A DNA stretch of 17,724 bases, taken from the NCBI GenBank assembly GCA_015679605.1, contig JAAAVE010000509.1, forward strand, positions 1-17,724, read 5' to 3'. A program made the translations under genes and the position numbers. The DNA is from Podila epigama. Lineage: Eukaryota; Mortierellomycota; Mortierellomycetes; Mortierellales; Mortierellaceae. This document shows positions 1 to 9,706 of the stretch, piece by piece (within the stretch, counting starts at the first letter, position 1; each line of letters begins with the position of its first letter). The notes under the pieces are model-generated. The model ran no database searches. It saw only the letters and a list, made by a program, of their open reading frames with translations, and was not told the DNA's origin.

Positions 1-70
1 CCCGTGTCGGTCGACAGGGGCTCCTATTTGTATTTTCCTGCTTTTCCTGTCTTTCTTTCCTGTTATTTTT

Positions 71-106
71 CCTGGTGGTTAATTCCTGGTGGTTAATTCC
101 TGGTGG
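71..106. repeat. 14-bp tandem repeat, about 2.6 copies
   Basis: The unit CCTGGTGGTTAATT occurs at 71-84 and 85-98 and is followed by a partial copy at 99-106. The copies are exact. It lies in the distal upstream region of the flippase gene. No function can be read from it. Confidence 0.85.
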
Positions 107-230
107 GTGGTTTGGGTGATTGTTGGTGGAAGCGGCTGTTGGCTGTCGCAGTTGGTAGGCGCGCATCATCCACCATCAACACCATATCGATCACTTTGTT
201 CGTACCATTCATTCATCAGGGCTGTCCGTC

Positions 231-270
231 CACACACAAACACACACAAACACACATAGCACACACACGC
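231..270. repeat. CA-rich simple repeat
   Basis: Two exact copies of CACACACAAA (231-250) continue into further CA dinucleotides up to about 270. It is a microsatellite in the flippase leader or promoter. Confidence 0.85.
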
Positions 271-386
271 ACTCACTCAACATATCCAATTGACCCGTTT
301 TTCCGTGCATCCTTCACACAAAACCGCACAACGCTCTTCCTTCTCTACTTCTACCTTCTCTCCTCTGCTCTTCACCGCATCCTCAT

Positions 387-417
387 CTTTCCATCCATCT
401 TTCCATCCATCCATCTT
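387..417. repeat. CTTTCCATCCAT tandem repeat
   Basis: Two exact 12-bp copies (387-398 and 399-410) are followed by a partial copy. It is a pyrimidine-rich repeat inside the ATG-free leader. Confidence 0.85.
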
Positions 418-700
418 CTCACCCTCATTCCATTCTGCTCCAAGTACCCAACTGGTCAGATCCCTCCCACACTACTGGACCTCCTTCCATTTCCCCCGCT
501 CCATCAACCTGAAGAGTAACCAGATCCAATCAAAATCTTCATTCCCATCCATCCCAACTGCCCAACCTGCATAGCGCACACACACGCGCACATAGTCTCT
601 CGCAAACTCACACAAATACGCATTTATCTCGCATACACCTCTTGCAACAGTCGCAACCACTGGCAACCACAATCCCGCCACCCTCTGACAACCAAACGCC

Positions 701-3700
701 ATGGTTAGCGTTCTGAAGCGGGTATACAACAAGACTCCATGGCAACAGAGGCGTCTCAGTCAACCCTTGAATGACCCAAACTACTTTGGCACACCTCCTC
801 AGCATTCTTCCGTCTTGGATGACGAGTCAGCTCAATCTAATGCTGTCAGCTCACCTCCATCTAGCAATCAGCACCAAAACCCGCTCCAACGCCAAGTCTC
901 CATCGCCGAACCACCTAATTCCACCAGCGTTGGCCCTGGCGCAGCCACTTCCCCAGACGCAGGAGACCTTGCAACTGCAAGAACAAACGAAAAGGCGCCA
1001 GATGTGGGCGGCACGGACACCGTAGCCCAGCAGCCTCAACGTCGTGGCATGACCAGAGCTGACACAAAGATCTCGTTTCGCAAGTCAAAGAAAGATTCAC
1101 GCCGCGTCTTCCTCAATATCCCGCCTCCAGCCCAATACCTCGACAGCAACGGCTTGCCAAAGGCATCCTATGGCTCCAACAGGATCAACACTGCAAAGTA
1201 TACCACCCTCACTTTCTTGCCCAAAAACCTGTTTGAACAGTTCCGGCGCGTCGCCAACATGTTCTTCCTCTTTATGGCCATCATCCAGCTCACACCCATC
1301 TTCACCGTCGGCTCGCCCTTCCTCACTGTCTTTCCTCTCTGCTTCGTTGTTGGCGTTACAGCCATCAAAGACGGCTTCGAAGACTACAAACGACATGTCG
1401 AAGATCGAAATTTCAACCAACGTATCTGCCATCAACTTAAGAACATTGTCAATCACAACTATCCGACGGAACAACACATAGCTGCCCGCAATGAACGCGG
1501 ATACCTCTCCCGTGCCTGGAGCAGTCTTGTCCATGGACTCGGTACAGGGAAAAAGAAAGTCATGCGAACCCTCAACCTGACCCAAAAACCAAGCCGCGAA
1601 CTGCACGACTTTGATGTAAGTCAACTCCCCATCGAAGAGGACCCTCTCCCATCCATCGCATCTCAGGACAAAGATATCAAGCAAAAGGCCCCCCAGCCAG
1701 AGTTTGTCAAAGAGCAGTGGCACAACCTTCGTGTGGGCGACTTTATCATGCTCAAGAACAACCAAGCTGTGCCTGCAGATGCCATCATTCTCTCGACATC
1801 CGAAACTGAAGGCTCTTGCTTCATCGAGACCAAGGACCTCGATGGCGAGACCAATCTCAAGACCCGAATGTCCCTCCACGAAACATCAAAGTTCAACACA
1901 GCTCGTCGATGCAGTCGCTTAAAGTGTTTTATCGATATCGAGCCTATCAATGCCAATCTCTTCTCCTTCAATGGCTCCCTCACCCTGTTGACGCGCAAGA
2001 AGCGGCCAAGCAACACGAACGGAGCTTCAGGGCAAGACACCCCAGGTGTATCGACAAGCCGATTGAGCCGGTACACTCCCTCCATCACATCCAGCATGCT
2101 ATCCAGTGTCCGTGGGTCCATGGACGAAGACGATTTCGCTAGAGCATCAAACGACTACCAGCGTTTCCCCGAGGGCAACGAAGTTTCACAGCCCGCAGGC
2201 ACAGGATCCGAGGAAGGGACCTCAGCTTCAGAGTATGCTCGTTTTCACCGGGCAGCTTTCCAAAAACGAAGATCTCGCTTTTCCGAGTCCTTGGACGCCT
2301 CCACATCAGAGAGCGTTGGCGGTGACAAGCAAGAGTGGCAGCAAGAGCCCTCGGAGCTAGAGTCAAATCAAGAACACCGACACGGAAAACGAAACAGTTT
2401 GTACCGCACTGCCACCGCTCATAGTATGGGTGGCGCCAGTGAGATGGCCAGGAATGTTTTAAAAGCCAAATACGAGCAGCAGCTTCAAGAGCAACATCAG
2501 CAAAAGCAACAACAGGAGCAGCAGCAACAACAACGTCAGCAGGAACCAGGTGACAATGTTGTTTCCAAGGACTGCCCGTATAAGGAGACTACAATTCCCG
2601 TGGACATCAATAACATGCTCCTACGTGGTCATGTTATCCGTAACACGTATTGGGTTATCGCCGTGATCGTTGCTACCGGTACAGACACCAAGATCATGCT
2701 GAATTCGGGCGAAACTCCCAGTAAACGCAGTCGCATCGAGAAGACCATGAACATTCAGGTACAAAAAAGAAAAAAATGGTCCCATGAGCCTTATAAGGAG
2801 ATTGTGAGATTATCCTTCGGCGCTTTTACTGAGCATTAATGTAAAACCCAATTTTCCTTTTAGGTGGCCTTGAACTTTTTGATCCTTCTTGTGCTTTGCA
2901 TTGTATGCGCCGTTGGTTCCAGTATCTATGACCGACAGTGGCGAAGTACATCCGCAGAGGAGCTGTGGGACATGACAACACGAGGAGTGGTAATCGAAGG
3001 CGTCATCACTTTCTTGTAAGTTCAGCCTCAGAAGTCATTCAAACCCGTTGTTCATCCCCAATATCATGGCTACCCGATGGAACTTCTGACGGGAAACTCA
3101 CATTTTTTCATATATGTCTGAATGATTATAACCACTATAGCACAAGCTTGATTATTTTTCAAAACATCATCCCCATCTCCCTTTACATCTCGATTGAGTT
3201 TGTAAAGACATTCCAAGCATACTTTATCTGGCAGGACAGTGACATGTACGATGTCGAGCTCGACGAGTATTGTACACCTAAAACTGTAAGTCCTATCACA
3301 GGTGGCTCCTTTTTTTTTGTCCTTCTTTTAGCAGACATCGAGATTTATTCTAACGATGGAATCACACATGGTATCGACCTTCATGACGCGTAGTGGAACT
3401 TGACAGATGATCTGGGTCAAATCGAGTACGTCTTTTCTGACAAAACTGGCACCTTGACACGCAACATCATGGAGTTTAAAAAATGCTCCATTAACGGCAA
3501 AATCTACGGCAACAATGCAGTCGCCGGCCAGACTGACGCGGAGAAAGGAATGGAGATGATGAATCAAGGACGCGAGCCCGGATCTCAGCAAGGAGTTGAA
3601 GCTGCAAAAAGTCCTGATCAGCAACCTGCCAACAGAGATAGCCACCAACAAGAAAAGACCGCAGTCCTGCAGGAATTCGACGAGCAGGTCCGCAAGTTGT

Positions 3701-6700
3701 TTGAACCTGCCTATATGGACCCTCTCGAGATTTTGACATTCGCCGACCCTGAGGTCTTGCGTGATCTTATCGACCAAACTGGAAGCAAAGATGATCAAAC
3801 CGAAAACACAAGTTCCTCAACATTTCGTGCTGGCAACGGTGAAGGAAGTTCATCATCCACCACCGGACCTCAACAGAATAGAACTGAGGGTAACGCCATC
3901 GTACCTGTCCCTCAACACGATGGTTCCCCTTCCAGCAATATTTACGACTACTTCACTCTCCTGGCTCTGTGCCACACTGTGGTGATCGAACAGCCAGAGG
4001 AGACCATTGACGACGACGATGATGACGAGTTCGGCATGTATGATGAAACAGGGTCGCCTGGAACTCAGGGTACCGCGGAAGGTGGCAAAGGCGACTCGAT
4101 GCTCACACCTGATCATCATTTGAACCGTAAAGAAAACGACGAGGGCCAACATTTCAATATTCGTGAGAAGTTGAAGCATGCGGCCGAGTCACATGGCCTG
4201 GTCGTCCCTGGTGCGACCCCGTCGCAAAGGTCAGGCACAGACGCTGTCACGGGTTCAGGATTTGGTAACCGAAGCCGCAACACTTCCAATGCAGCATCCA
4301 TTGGTAATCCCCTCGGTGTTAACGAGGACAAGCCAAAGCCGACCATTTGTTACAGAGCGGAATCTCCTGACGAAGCTGCTCTGGTTGCCGCTGCCAAGAA
4401 TGTTGGATTTGCCTTTGTTTCACGTGGAACTACGGCTGTGACGGGTGGCAGTAACGGTGACAAAAGCGTCGAAGACAATAGGGCCAGTGGCGAAAAGGGG
4501 AACAGTCGTCAGAACGTGAATCTTAATGTACTCGGAAAGGATTACGCATATGAGCAATTGGATGTCATCAAGTTCAATTCGACTCGCAAGCGCATGACTG
4601 TCATTGTCCGTGAACCGGCTGAGCTTGGAGGCAAGATCCTTTTGTTGACCAAAGGAGCAGACAATGTGATCTTTGAGAGGCTGAGCCCAGAAGGCCAGGA
4701 TGGCGAACTTCGTGACCAGACTGAGCGTGACATTGAAACATTCAGTAACATGGGTCTTCGAACACTCACACTTGCCCAGCGAGTGTTGGACGATGCCACG
4801 TACGAGGCATGGGCAAATAAATATGCAGAGGCTAGCAAAGCGCTGGACGACCGAGCCAAGAAAATGGACCAAGTGGCGGAGGAAATCGAATGCAACCTGA
4901 CCTTGTTAGGAGCCACTGCGATCGAAGATAAACTGCAAGAAGGTGTACCCGATGCCATTGCTGCTCTTCGAGAGGCTGGAATCAAAGTCTGGGTCCTAAC
5001 CGGCGACAAATTGGAAACAGCTATCAACATTGGTTTCGCTTCAAGGCTATTGGAGAAGGATATGAAGCTTGCTATTTTGAAAATGAACCGTAACGAGCAA
5101 CCAAGTTCGGTCTTGCAGAGGTTCAAGCAGCTTGTGACAGATGTCATGAGTGGCAAAGGGGTCACCAGCGGTACAGTTCTTGACCCAAAGGTGGAACAAC
5201 AGGACGAGATCCATGAAAAGACGCCTTCATCGCAGCCACAATTACAGCGACAGCCTCCGCAGCAATTCCAGGACCGCGGTAACACTTGGGATGACAAACG
5301 GCTTCCCCCTACACCTGATGACGACCTTGCTGTGGGAGGAAAGGGTGTCCAGCACGCGCTCATTGTGGATGGTTCGGCCCTCAAGGTGCTACTGGATGAT
5401 CCTGACGCCCGCAAGGATCTGATTCGCTTGTCAGATGTCTGTTTCTCTGTCATCTGCTGCCGTGCTTCACCCTTACAGAAGGCTCTTGTGGTCGAGCTAA
5501 TCCGCCGAGGCAAAAAAACGATATGCTTGGCCATTGGCGATGGGGCAAATGACGTGTCGATGATCCAGGCGGCAAATATTGGAGTGGGTATCGCAGGGCA
5601 AGAGGGTATGCAAGCTGCAATGGCCTCTGACTACAGTATATCCCAGTTCCGCTTCATCAAGAAGTTGGTCCTTGTCCATGGTCACTGGGGTTACATGCGA
5701 ATTGCCGAGATGATCCTCAACTTTTTCTTTAAGAATGTTCTCTGGGTAGCCGCCGTCCTCTGGTTTCAGATTTACTGCGGGTAAGATGGTCGTGGATTAG
5801 GATGCAGCGTAATATCCTTGTCCCTTGTTTCTTCATCTTTTTATCTCTCCAACAACGATCACTTACTTGCTCTTTTTCTTCCTGAAATAGGTTCTCGGCC
5901 ATGTTGTTTTACGACTACACATTTGTATCGCTCTATAACTTGATGTTGACAGCTGTTCCTGTTCTTGTTCTCGGAGCAACCGACCAAGATGTCACAGCGC
6001 CCTACGTCCTGCGGTATCCTGGCGTATACAAACTAGGTATCGAACAGAAACGGTACGGTCAGATGAGGTTTGTAGCCTACATGCTGGACGGCGTGTGGCA
6101 GTCACTTGTCGTATTCTGGTTCTGGCGAGGTGTCTTTGGCGTGAATGTTTTGGCCACCTCAGGCTTGGATGCGTCACTCCTCGAGTTTTCAACATCAGTG
6201 GCGATAACGAACGTAGTTATTGCGTCGCTTTATGTCGGCTTTCATACATACCACTGGACCTGGATCATGCACTTTGCTGTTTGGGGATCGATTATTTTCC
6301 TCTGGTTGCTTGTCTTGATCTACGGTGCGGTTGAATCCTCGCCAATTTACCACGTGGCTCTGCATCTCTGTAGTCAAGGGCCTTTCTGGTTTATGCTTGT
6401 GCTCTCTGTTATCACAGCATTGTTAGCTAGATACACGGTTGTGTTCGTGTCCTTCTGGTGGTTCCCCGACGATGTGCATGTTGTACGCGGTATCATGATT
6501 TCAGAGAAACGACAAGCAATTGCAAAGAATGTCCCTTGGACAGGACTTGCCCCTGACGGCATGACGCCACAGGAGCAGACTGAGCAGGAAAAGGCAATCC
6601 TGCGGAAGGAGGACCTAAAGCGAGAAGCCAAGGCGGCTGAGAAAGCCGAGAAGGAAGCTGCAAAGAATGGAAGTCAACTTAACGGTGACGAGCAACCTTA

Positions 6701-7154
6701 CGATATGACGATGATCAAGATTAATGTTGACGACCATTCGCAGCAGCACGAGTCGCCGACAACTTCTTCATCTAATGCAAAGAATCCTCCACTACCACAA
6801 CAACAGCCGCCGCAGTATGGGCGTCAGCTTCCTTTGACACCTTTGGAGATGCAGGAGAAACTTCTCAATCGACAAAGTCAGAATGCACTTGAACCTGAAA
6901 ATGTAGAGTACCAGCACAACCGGCGCAAATCCTCGCTCAACGACTATAGCAATCCACCTGCACCTTTGCCTGCCCCCTCGCCTTCACTGCCATCGCTACC
7001 CGCGTCCGCAGAAGCTATTGTGTCGCCTAATATCCAAGAGCAGCAGCAGCACCAAGAGCATGCCACACAATCCATTCATGACACTCACATCCCAACCCCT
7101 GTTGCAATTTCCACGCAGCGAGGGTATAATGACAAGCAAGAAATTGATGAATAG
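701..7154 (+). CDS. P4-type ATPase, phospholipid flippase (Dnf1/2 or ATP10-like)
   Basis: Predicted exons are 701-2758, 2864-3015, 3141-3285, 3394-5780 and 5891-7154. All junctions are GT-AG and join in frame to give 2001 aa. P4-ATPases use ATP to move phospholipids from the outer (exoplasmic) to the cytosolic leaflet of plasma membrane and endosomes, usually with a Cdc50-family partner. Visible motifs, in order: TM1-TM2 from about residue 187; actuator DGET at 381-384; TM3 at 687-709; PISL in TM4 at 748-751; DKTGT with phospho-acceptor Asp801; SPDEAAL near 1109; KGAD at 1205-1208; TGDK at 1321-1324; GDGAND at 1500-1505; C-terminal TM helices in exon 5. Yeast Dnf1/2 are roughly 1600 aa, so this one is long. 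The extra length is low-complexity: a Gln-rich run at 593-614, a six-Asp run at 991-996, an insertion after TGDK, and a Lys/Glu- and Pro/Gln-rich tail. The NLFEQF and RVAN segment before TM1 resembles ATP10/Dnf1-2. Substrate (PC, PE or glucosylceramide) is inference from the class. Confidence 0.95.
2477..2542 (+). repeat. Gln-rich codon repeat in flippase exon 1
   Basis: CAG and CAA codons dominate here and encode a Gln-rich stretch (residues 593-614 of the flippase) broken by Glu, His, Lys, Leu and Arg. The mix of CAG and CAA suggests a stable, selected or old tract rather than a recent pure-triplet expansion. It lies in a cytosolic insertion between the actuator-domain DGET motif and TM3. 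Confidence 0.8.
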
Positions 7155-7485
7155 AGAGTATGTTTTCACAAATTCGCGAAGTTCATACATAATATGTTGA
7201 CAATGATGATGATAATAGCATGGCCATTAGAAATAAACCTGCTGCTGAAACTGCTCTTGTAGAATCAAAGGCCAAGCGGTTCAGCCACTCTGGTGCTGCC
7301 ACTTTGATGCTATTGCCCTGATGTTTCAATGTGGTATTTTCCTCATAGTGTCTTGATGTTTGCCATGTGGTTCAAAGCTTCGCCTTTGATCGTGGCTGTG
7401 CTTGTTCCTGTGTGGCTGAGTCTGTCGCTTTGTAAGTTTGTTCAAGTGGCGAGATGGGTGAATCTCTTGTTCCCATCCACTGAAC
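7155..7485 (+). other. Intergenic region between flippase and SNAPC1-like gene
   Basis: These 331 bases contain the presumed 3' UTR of the flippase and the upstream region of the next gene. AATAAA at 7232-7237 lies 78 nt after the stop. The remainder has no recognisable element. An in-frame TGA precedes the downstream ATG at 7486. Confidence 0.6.
7232..7237 (+). terminator. Candidate polyadenylation signal of the flippase gene
   Basis: A canonical AATAAA hexamer lies 78 nt after the flippase stop codon, at a plausible distance for 3' end formation. It is called from motif and position only. Confidence 0.45.
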
Positions 7486-9190
7486 ATGAGTTCAACAACA
7501 CCACATGCTTCGAATCCCAATAGCTTGTCAGAAACGCTGCCTTCATTCGAGGCATCGAAACGGCCAAACATACATGACATTGTCATTGTGGGCCACTCGG
7601 CTTTGTCTCTCAATGCCATCTTTGACGACTTTTTGGAGTTGATCACAGCATACGCAAAAGTTAGTGGCAGCGTGTCGGTGTCCTTTAGAGCATGTATTGT
7701 CTCGACCTCGTTTCGACTATGGATGCATCGTATTTTGATCCAAATAACTGAAGTATTGTCATTCACTTTTGCCACAGAAAAATACCATAGATTATCCACC
7801 ATTCGCTGTGTTATGGCGGGAGCGTCAACTCTCTCTTCTCCATTTTGCGTGTCGGGACAAGACAGCACGACGAGACTTTATGAATGCCATCTATAATATT
7901 CTTTTAGGTAAGCACGACGTATAACTGTAGCTTCTCCTGCCAAATTTATTTTGTTGGTAGATGGCAACACGTTTCGCTTAACTGTCTCTCTCTCACACAC
8001 ATACATATACTTTCCTTTCGTTACACTCTTAAAGACTACCTTGATCCTGTAGTACCATTTAACGCCATGACGGGAGCCGTCTTCACCCTGTACTTGATTC
8101 ATGCCACTCAACCTCGAGTGTTTACCAAGAGACCGATCCTTCTCACTCGCGCTTTATGCAGCAGACTCGATCAAGTTTACCAGTCCGCAATTCAACAGAA
8201 AGCAACTGATCTTGTATTCACGTTAAATTCCTTACGGAAGTCTGGAGCGTTTGTCTATGTGGCTGATTTGGATAGGGCCAACATGGTACATGAGACGGAG
8301 GAGGACCGAGCCGATCGCCTTGACGAAGAGCTCTTCATTGACATGGAAAGGAGAGTTAATGAACAGACAATAGTAAGCTAGCCTACCTCCCAAAAAGTTT
8401 GTTTGGCAAAACGCTACGCTGCTGATAACGTGCCTTGCATCGCTTAACTATCTAATTCTATGTTCATTCTTCTTACATCTTAGATACCTGTAGAGCCAAT
8501 AGTTACGGAACTTTACAAAGTAGCTAAGGACTATCATTTGGCAAAAGTTGGCTTGTCGTCTGTGCAGTTGGCTACGCAAGCAAGTGAGGTTTTGATGGCT
8601 CACCTTCAAAAATTGAAGCCAGAGGACATGGATATTGCCACAGCAAAACCCAATCTACATTTTCTACATCCGGATGATGATATGGTGAACAGCAGTCTTG
8701 ATAGAAGACAAGATAAGGGACTAGTAGAGCGAGGAGCGGGTCGCCAAAGTTGGGATATCAACCGGAACACGACCGAGGATTCACGGCGCATAGGGATGAG
8801 TTCCCCAGAGATGAATATATTACCAGGGGATGACACGCATTCGACACTTAATTTACCAGACCTGAATTGTCGCGCGCCACTGCCGTCTGCTTTCCCAGTT
8901 TCTATGCTGGAAGCCTCTGAGGGCCTTGTTTCACAGGAAGTCGAACAATTATTAAGAGCATATCTCCATAATCGGATACATCGAGCCGAGTACGCAACGG
9001 CTGGAGGCCTCCAGCAAAACGACAACCGGTTTATGGAGCAGTCCGAAGAACTTCAAACATCAGTATGTGCTACTTGGTTGCTATTGTAATGAAGCTATAT
9101 TGTCGAGAATTGCCCTAACCACGATCCTTTGACTTTGTGTAGGAGCTCAAAAGACGAAAGAGACATGCTTCACCTCGGAAAGAGGCTTAA
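7486..9190 (+). CDS. SNAPC1: SNAPC1/SNAP43-like subunit of the snRNA-activating protein complex
   Basis: Predicted exons are 7486-7659, 7778-7907, 8035-8372, 8484-9062 and 9143-9190, all with GT-AG borders, giving 422 aa (human SNAPC1 is about 370). SNAPc binds the proximal sequence element of snRNA promoters and supports Pol II and Pol III transcription of snRNAs. Assignment rests on the order of family landmarks: an IFDDFLELI segment (45-53), the F-x(3)-W pattern around Trp71, FMNAIYNILL (92-101), DYLDPVVPFN (102-111), then GAVFTLYLIHATQP (115-128), which matches the GALYLLYGLYNTQ-type core, and a later L-x(6)-AF motif. Individual exons alone do not suggest this; it appears only after splicing. 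Start: first ATG after an in-frame TGA. The C-terminal half is polar and probably disordered, ending in a basic KRRKRHASPRK segment that could be a nuclear localisation signal. The weakest border is the exon 3 acceptor at 8034 (TTAAAG). The family call is from remembered pattern and not from a search. Confidence 0.68.
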
Positions 9191-9201
9191 ACAAGTGTAG
9201 G

Positions 9202-9223
9202 GATGTCTATAGTCCTAGACATC
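9202..9223 (+). other. Perfect 8-bp hairpin just after the SNAPC1-like stop
   Basis: GATGTCTA (9202-9209) pairs with TAGACATC (9216-9223) around a 6-nt loop, 11 nt after the stop codon. It would form in the 3' UTR. The function is unknown and chance is possible. Confidence 0.5.
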
Positions 9224-9318
9224 ATAATTGTAGCTTAAAGTATGCTAAATTTGTGTTTTGGATGGAAATCTATCAAATACATTATATTACTCTATGGGCT
9301 CTTTCTCTATAAGTTAGT

Positions 9319-9531
9319 GACCTTCTCCAAGTGTTCAATAAGTTCGGATAGGGTCTATCTGCTCTCTACCCTCCTTTTTGTGTGTTCGAGATGTGGGAGT
9401 GGAGCCTATTTTGCAGGAAAACTCAGCTGGTCCGTGAGGGTAGATATTCTTGAAGAACGTCATTGACAAAGACTTGGAAGGTACCGAGCGACGACCATAA
9501 GACCGAAGGGCATGACTTCATACTCGAAGTG
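9319..9531 (-). mobile_element. Decayed Ty3/gypsy-like reverse transcriptase fragment
   Basis: Read on the minus strand, 9531-9499 encodes HFEYEVMPFGL and 9482-9441 encodes TFQVFVNDVLQEYL. Together these match the conserved Ty3/gypsy RT block of the form (F)EY-x-VMPFGL-TNAPA-TFQ-x(2)-NDVL-x-EYL. The two parts lie in different frames: 16 nt separate Leu from Thr where the canonical five residues need 15, so one base has been gained. A TGA stands just before the Ser codon that precedes HFEY. Farther along, 9348-9319 reads SELIEHLEKV, compatible with the segment after the YLDD catalytic motif, but the intact YLDD is not visible. No LTRs, integrase or full pol frame are seen, so this is a dead internal fragment. 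The flanking limits are uncertain. Confidence 0.72.
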
Positions 9532-9706
9532 GCTTCATTTAGGACACAAATTTTGAAGGTGGTACAAAAAAGCCCTTAAGATGCTCCATGCACGATTGTG
9601 ACTGCTATTGGTGTTTATTTATCCAGCCACAGATCCGGCATCAAAGACGAGACGAGTGTGTTGACACTTGACAAGCTGAACGCTTCCTAACACACAGACT
9701 CCAACC

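Larger units (their letters stand above)
1..700 (+). promoter_or_regulatory. ATG-free 5' leader and promoter region of the flippase gene
   Basis: No ATG triplet occurs on the + strand before the flippase start at 701. From about 180 the strand becomes rich in C, A and T, with CA repeats and CCAT repeats, which is typical of fungal 5' UTRs and core promoters. The start has a good context (accaaacgccATGg). Longer open frames here begin only at GTG or TTG and consist of low-complexity repeat translation, so I do not call genes. I cannot place the transcription start, and no clear TATA box is visible. The first 60 bases may belong to an upstream gene's flank, but nothing recognisable is there. 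Confidence 0.55.
9191..9706. other. Intergenic region with retroelement relic
   Basis: These 516 bases separate the SNAPC1-like gene from bS18m. They contain an 8-bp hairpin directly after the SNAPC1 stop and a minus-strand reverse transcriptase relic (listed separately). The last 100 bases before 9707 form the presumed bS18m promoter, where I see no clear motif. Confidence 0.6.

Noticed and set aside
103-574. Two overlapping + frames in the leader
   Set aside because: They begin at GTG or TTG, contain no ATG and translate CA, CCAT and CT repeats. They are better explained as UTR or promoter.
1097-1879. A 260-codon minus-strand open frame
   Set aside because: It is antisense to flippase TM1-TM2 and the actuator domain, which are clearly coding on the + strand.
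2938-3393. A 151-codon frame over flippase introns 2 and 3
   Set aside because: It shifts frame relative to TM3-TM4 and ends at the intron 3 acceptor TAG. Splicing restores the P4-ATPase sequence without it.
4542-5534. A 330-codon minus-strand open frame
   Set aside because: It is antisense to the catalytic part of the flippase (KGAD, TGDK). It is Ser/Arg-rich, as expected for a mirror frame of a coding region.
7326-7868. A 180-codon minus-strand open frame
   Set aside because: It lies antisense to exons 1-2 of the SNAPC1-like gene, which are supported by splice sites and family motifs. The minus-strand product shows no recognisable domain.
8067-8381. ATG at 8067 as the start of the SNAPC1-like gene
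   Set aside because: The frame is open upstream and the conserved core (DYLDPVVPFN) begins before this ATG, so Met here is internal residue 113.
9242-9466. A 74-codon + frame starting with ATG
   Set aside because: It runs across the minus-strand retroelement relic and has no domain or splice support.
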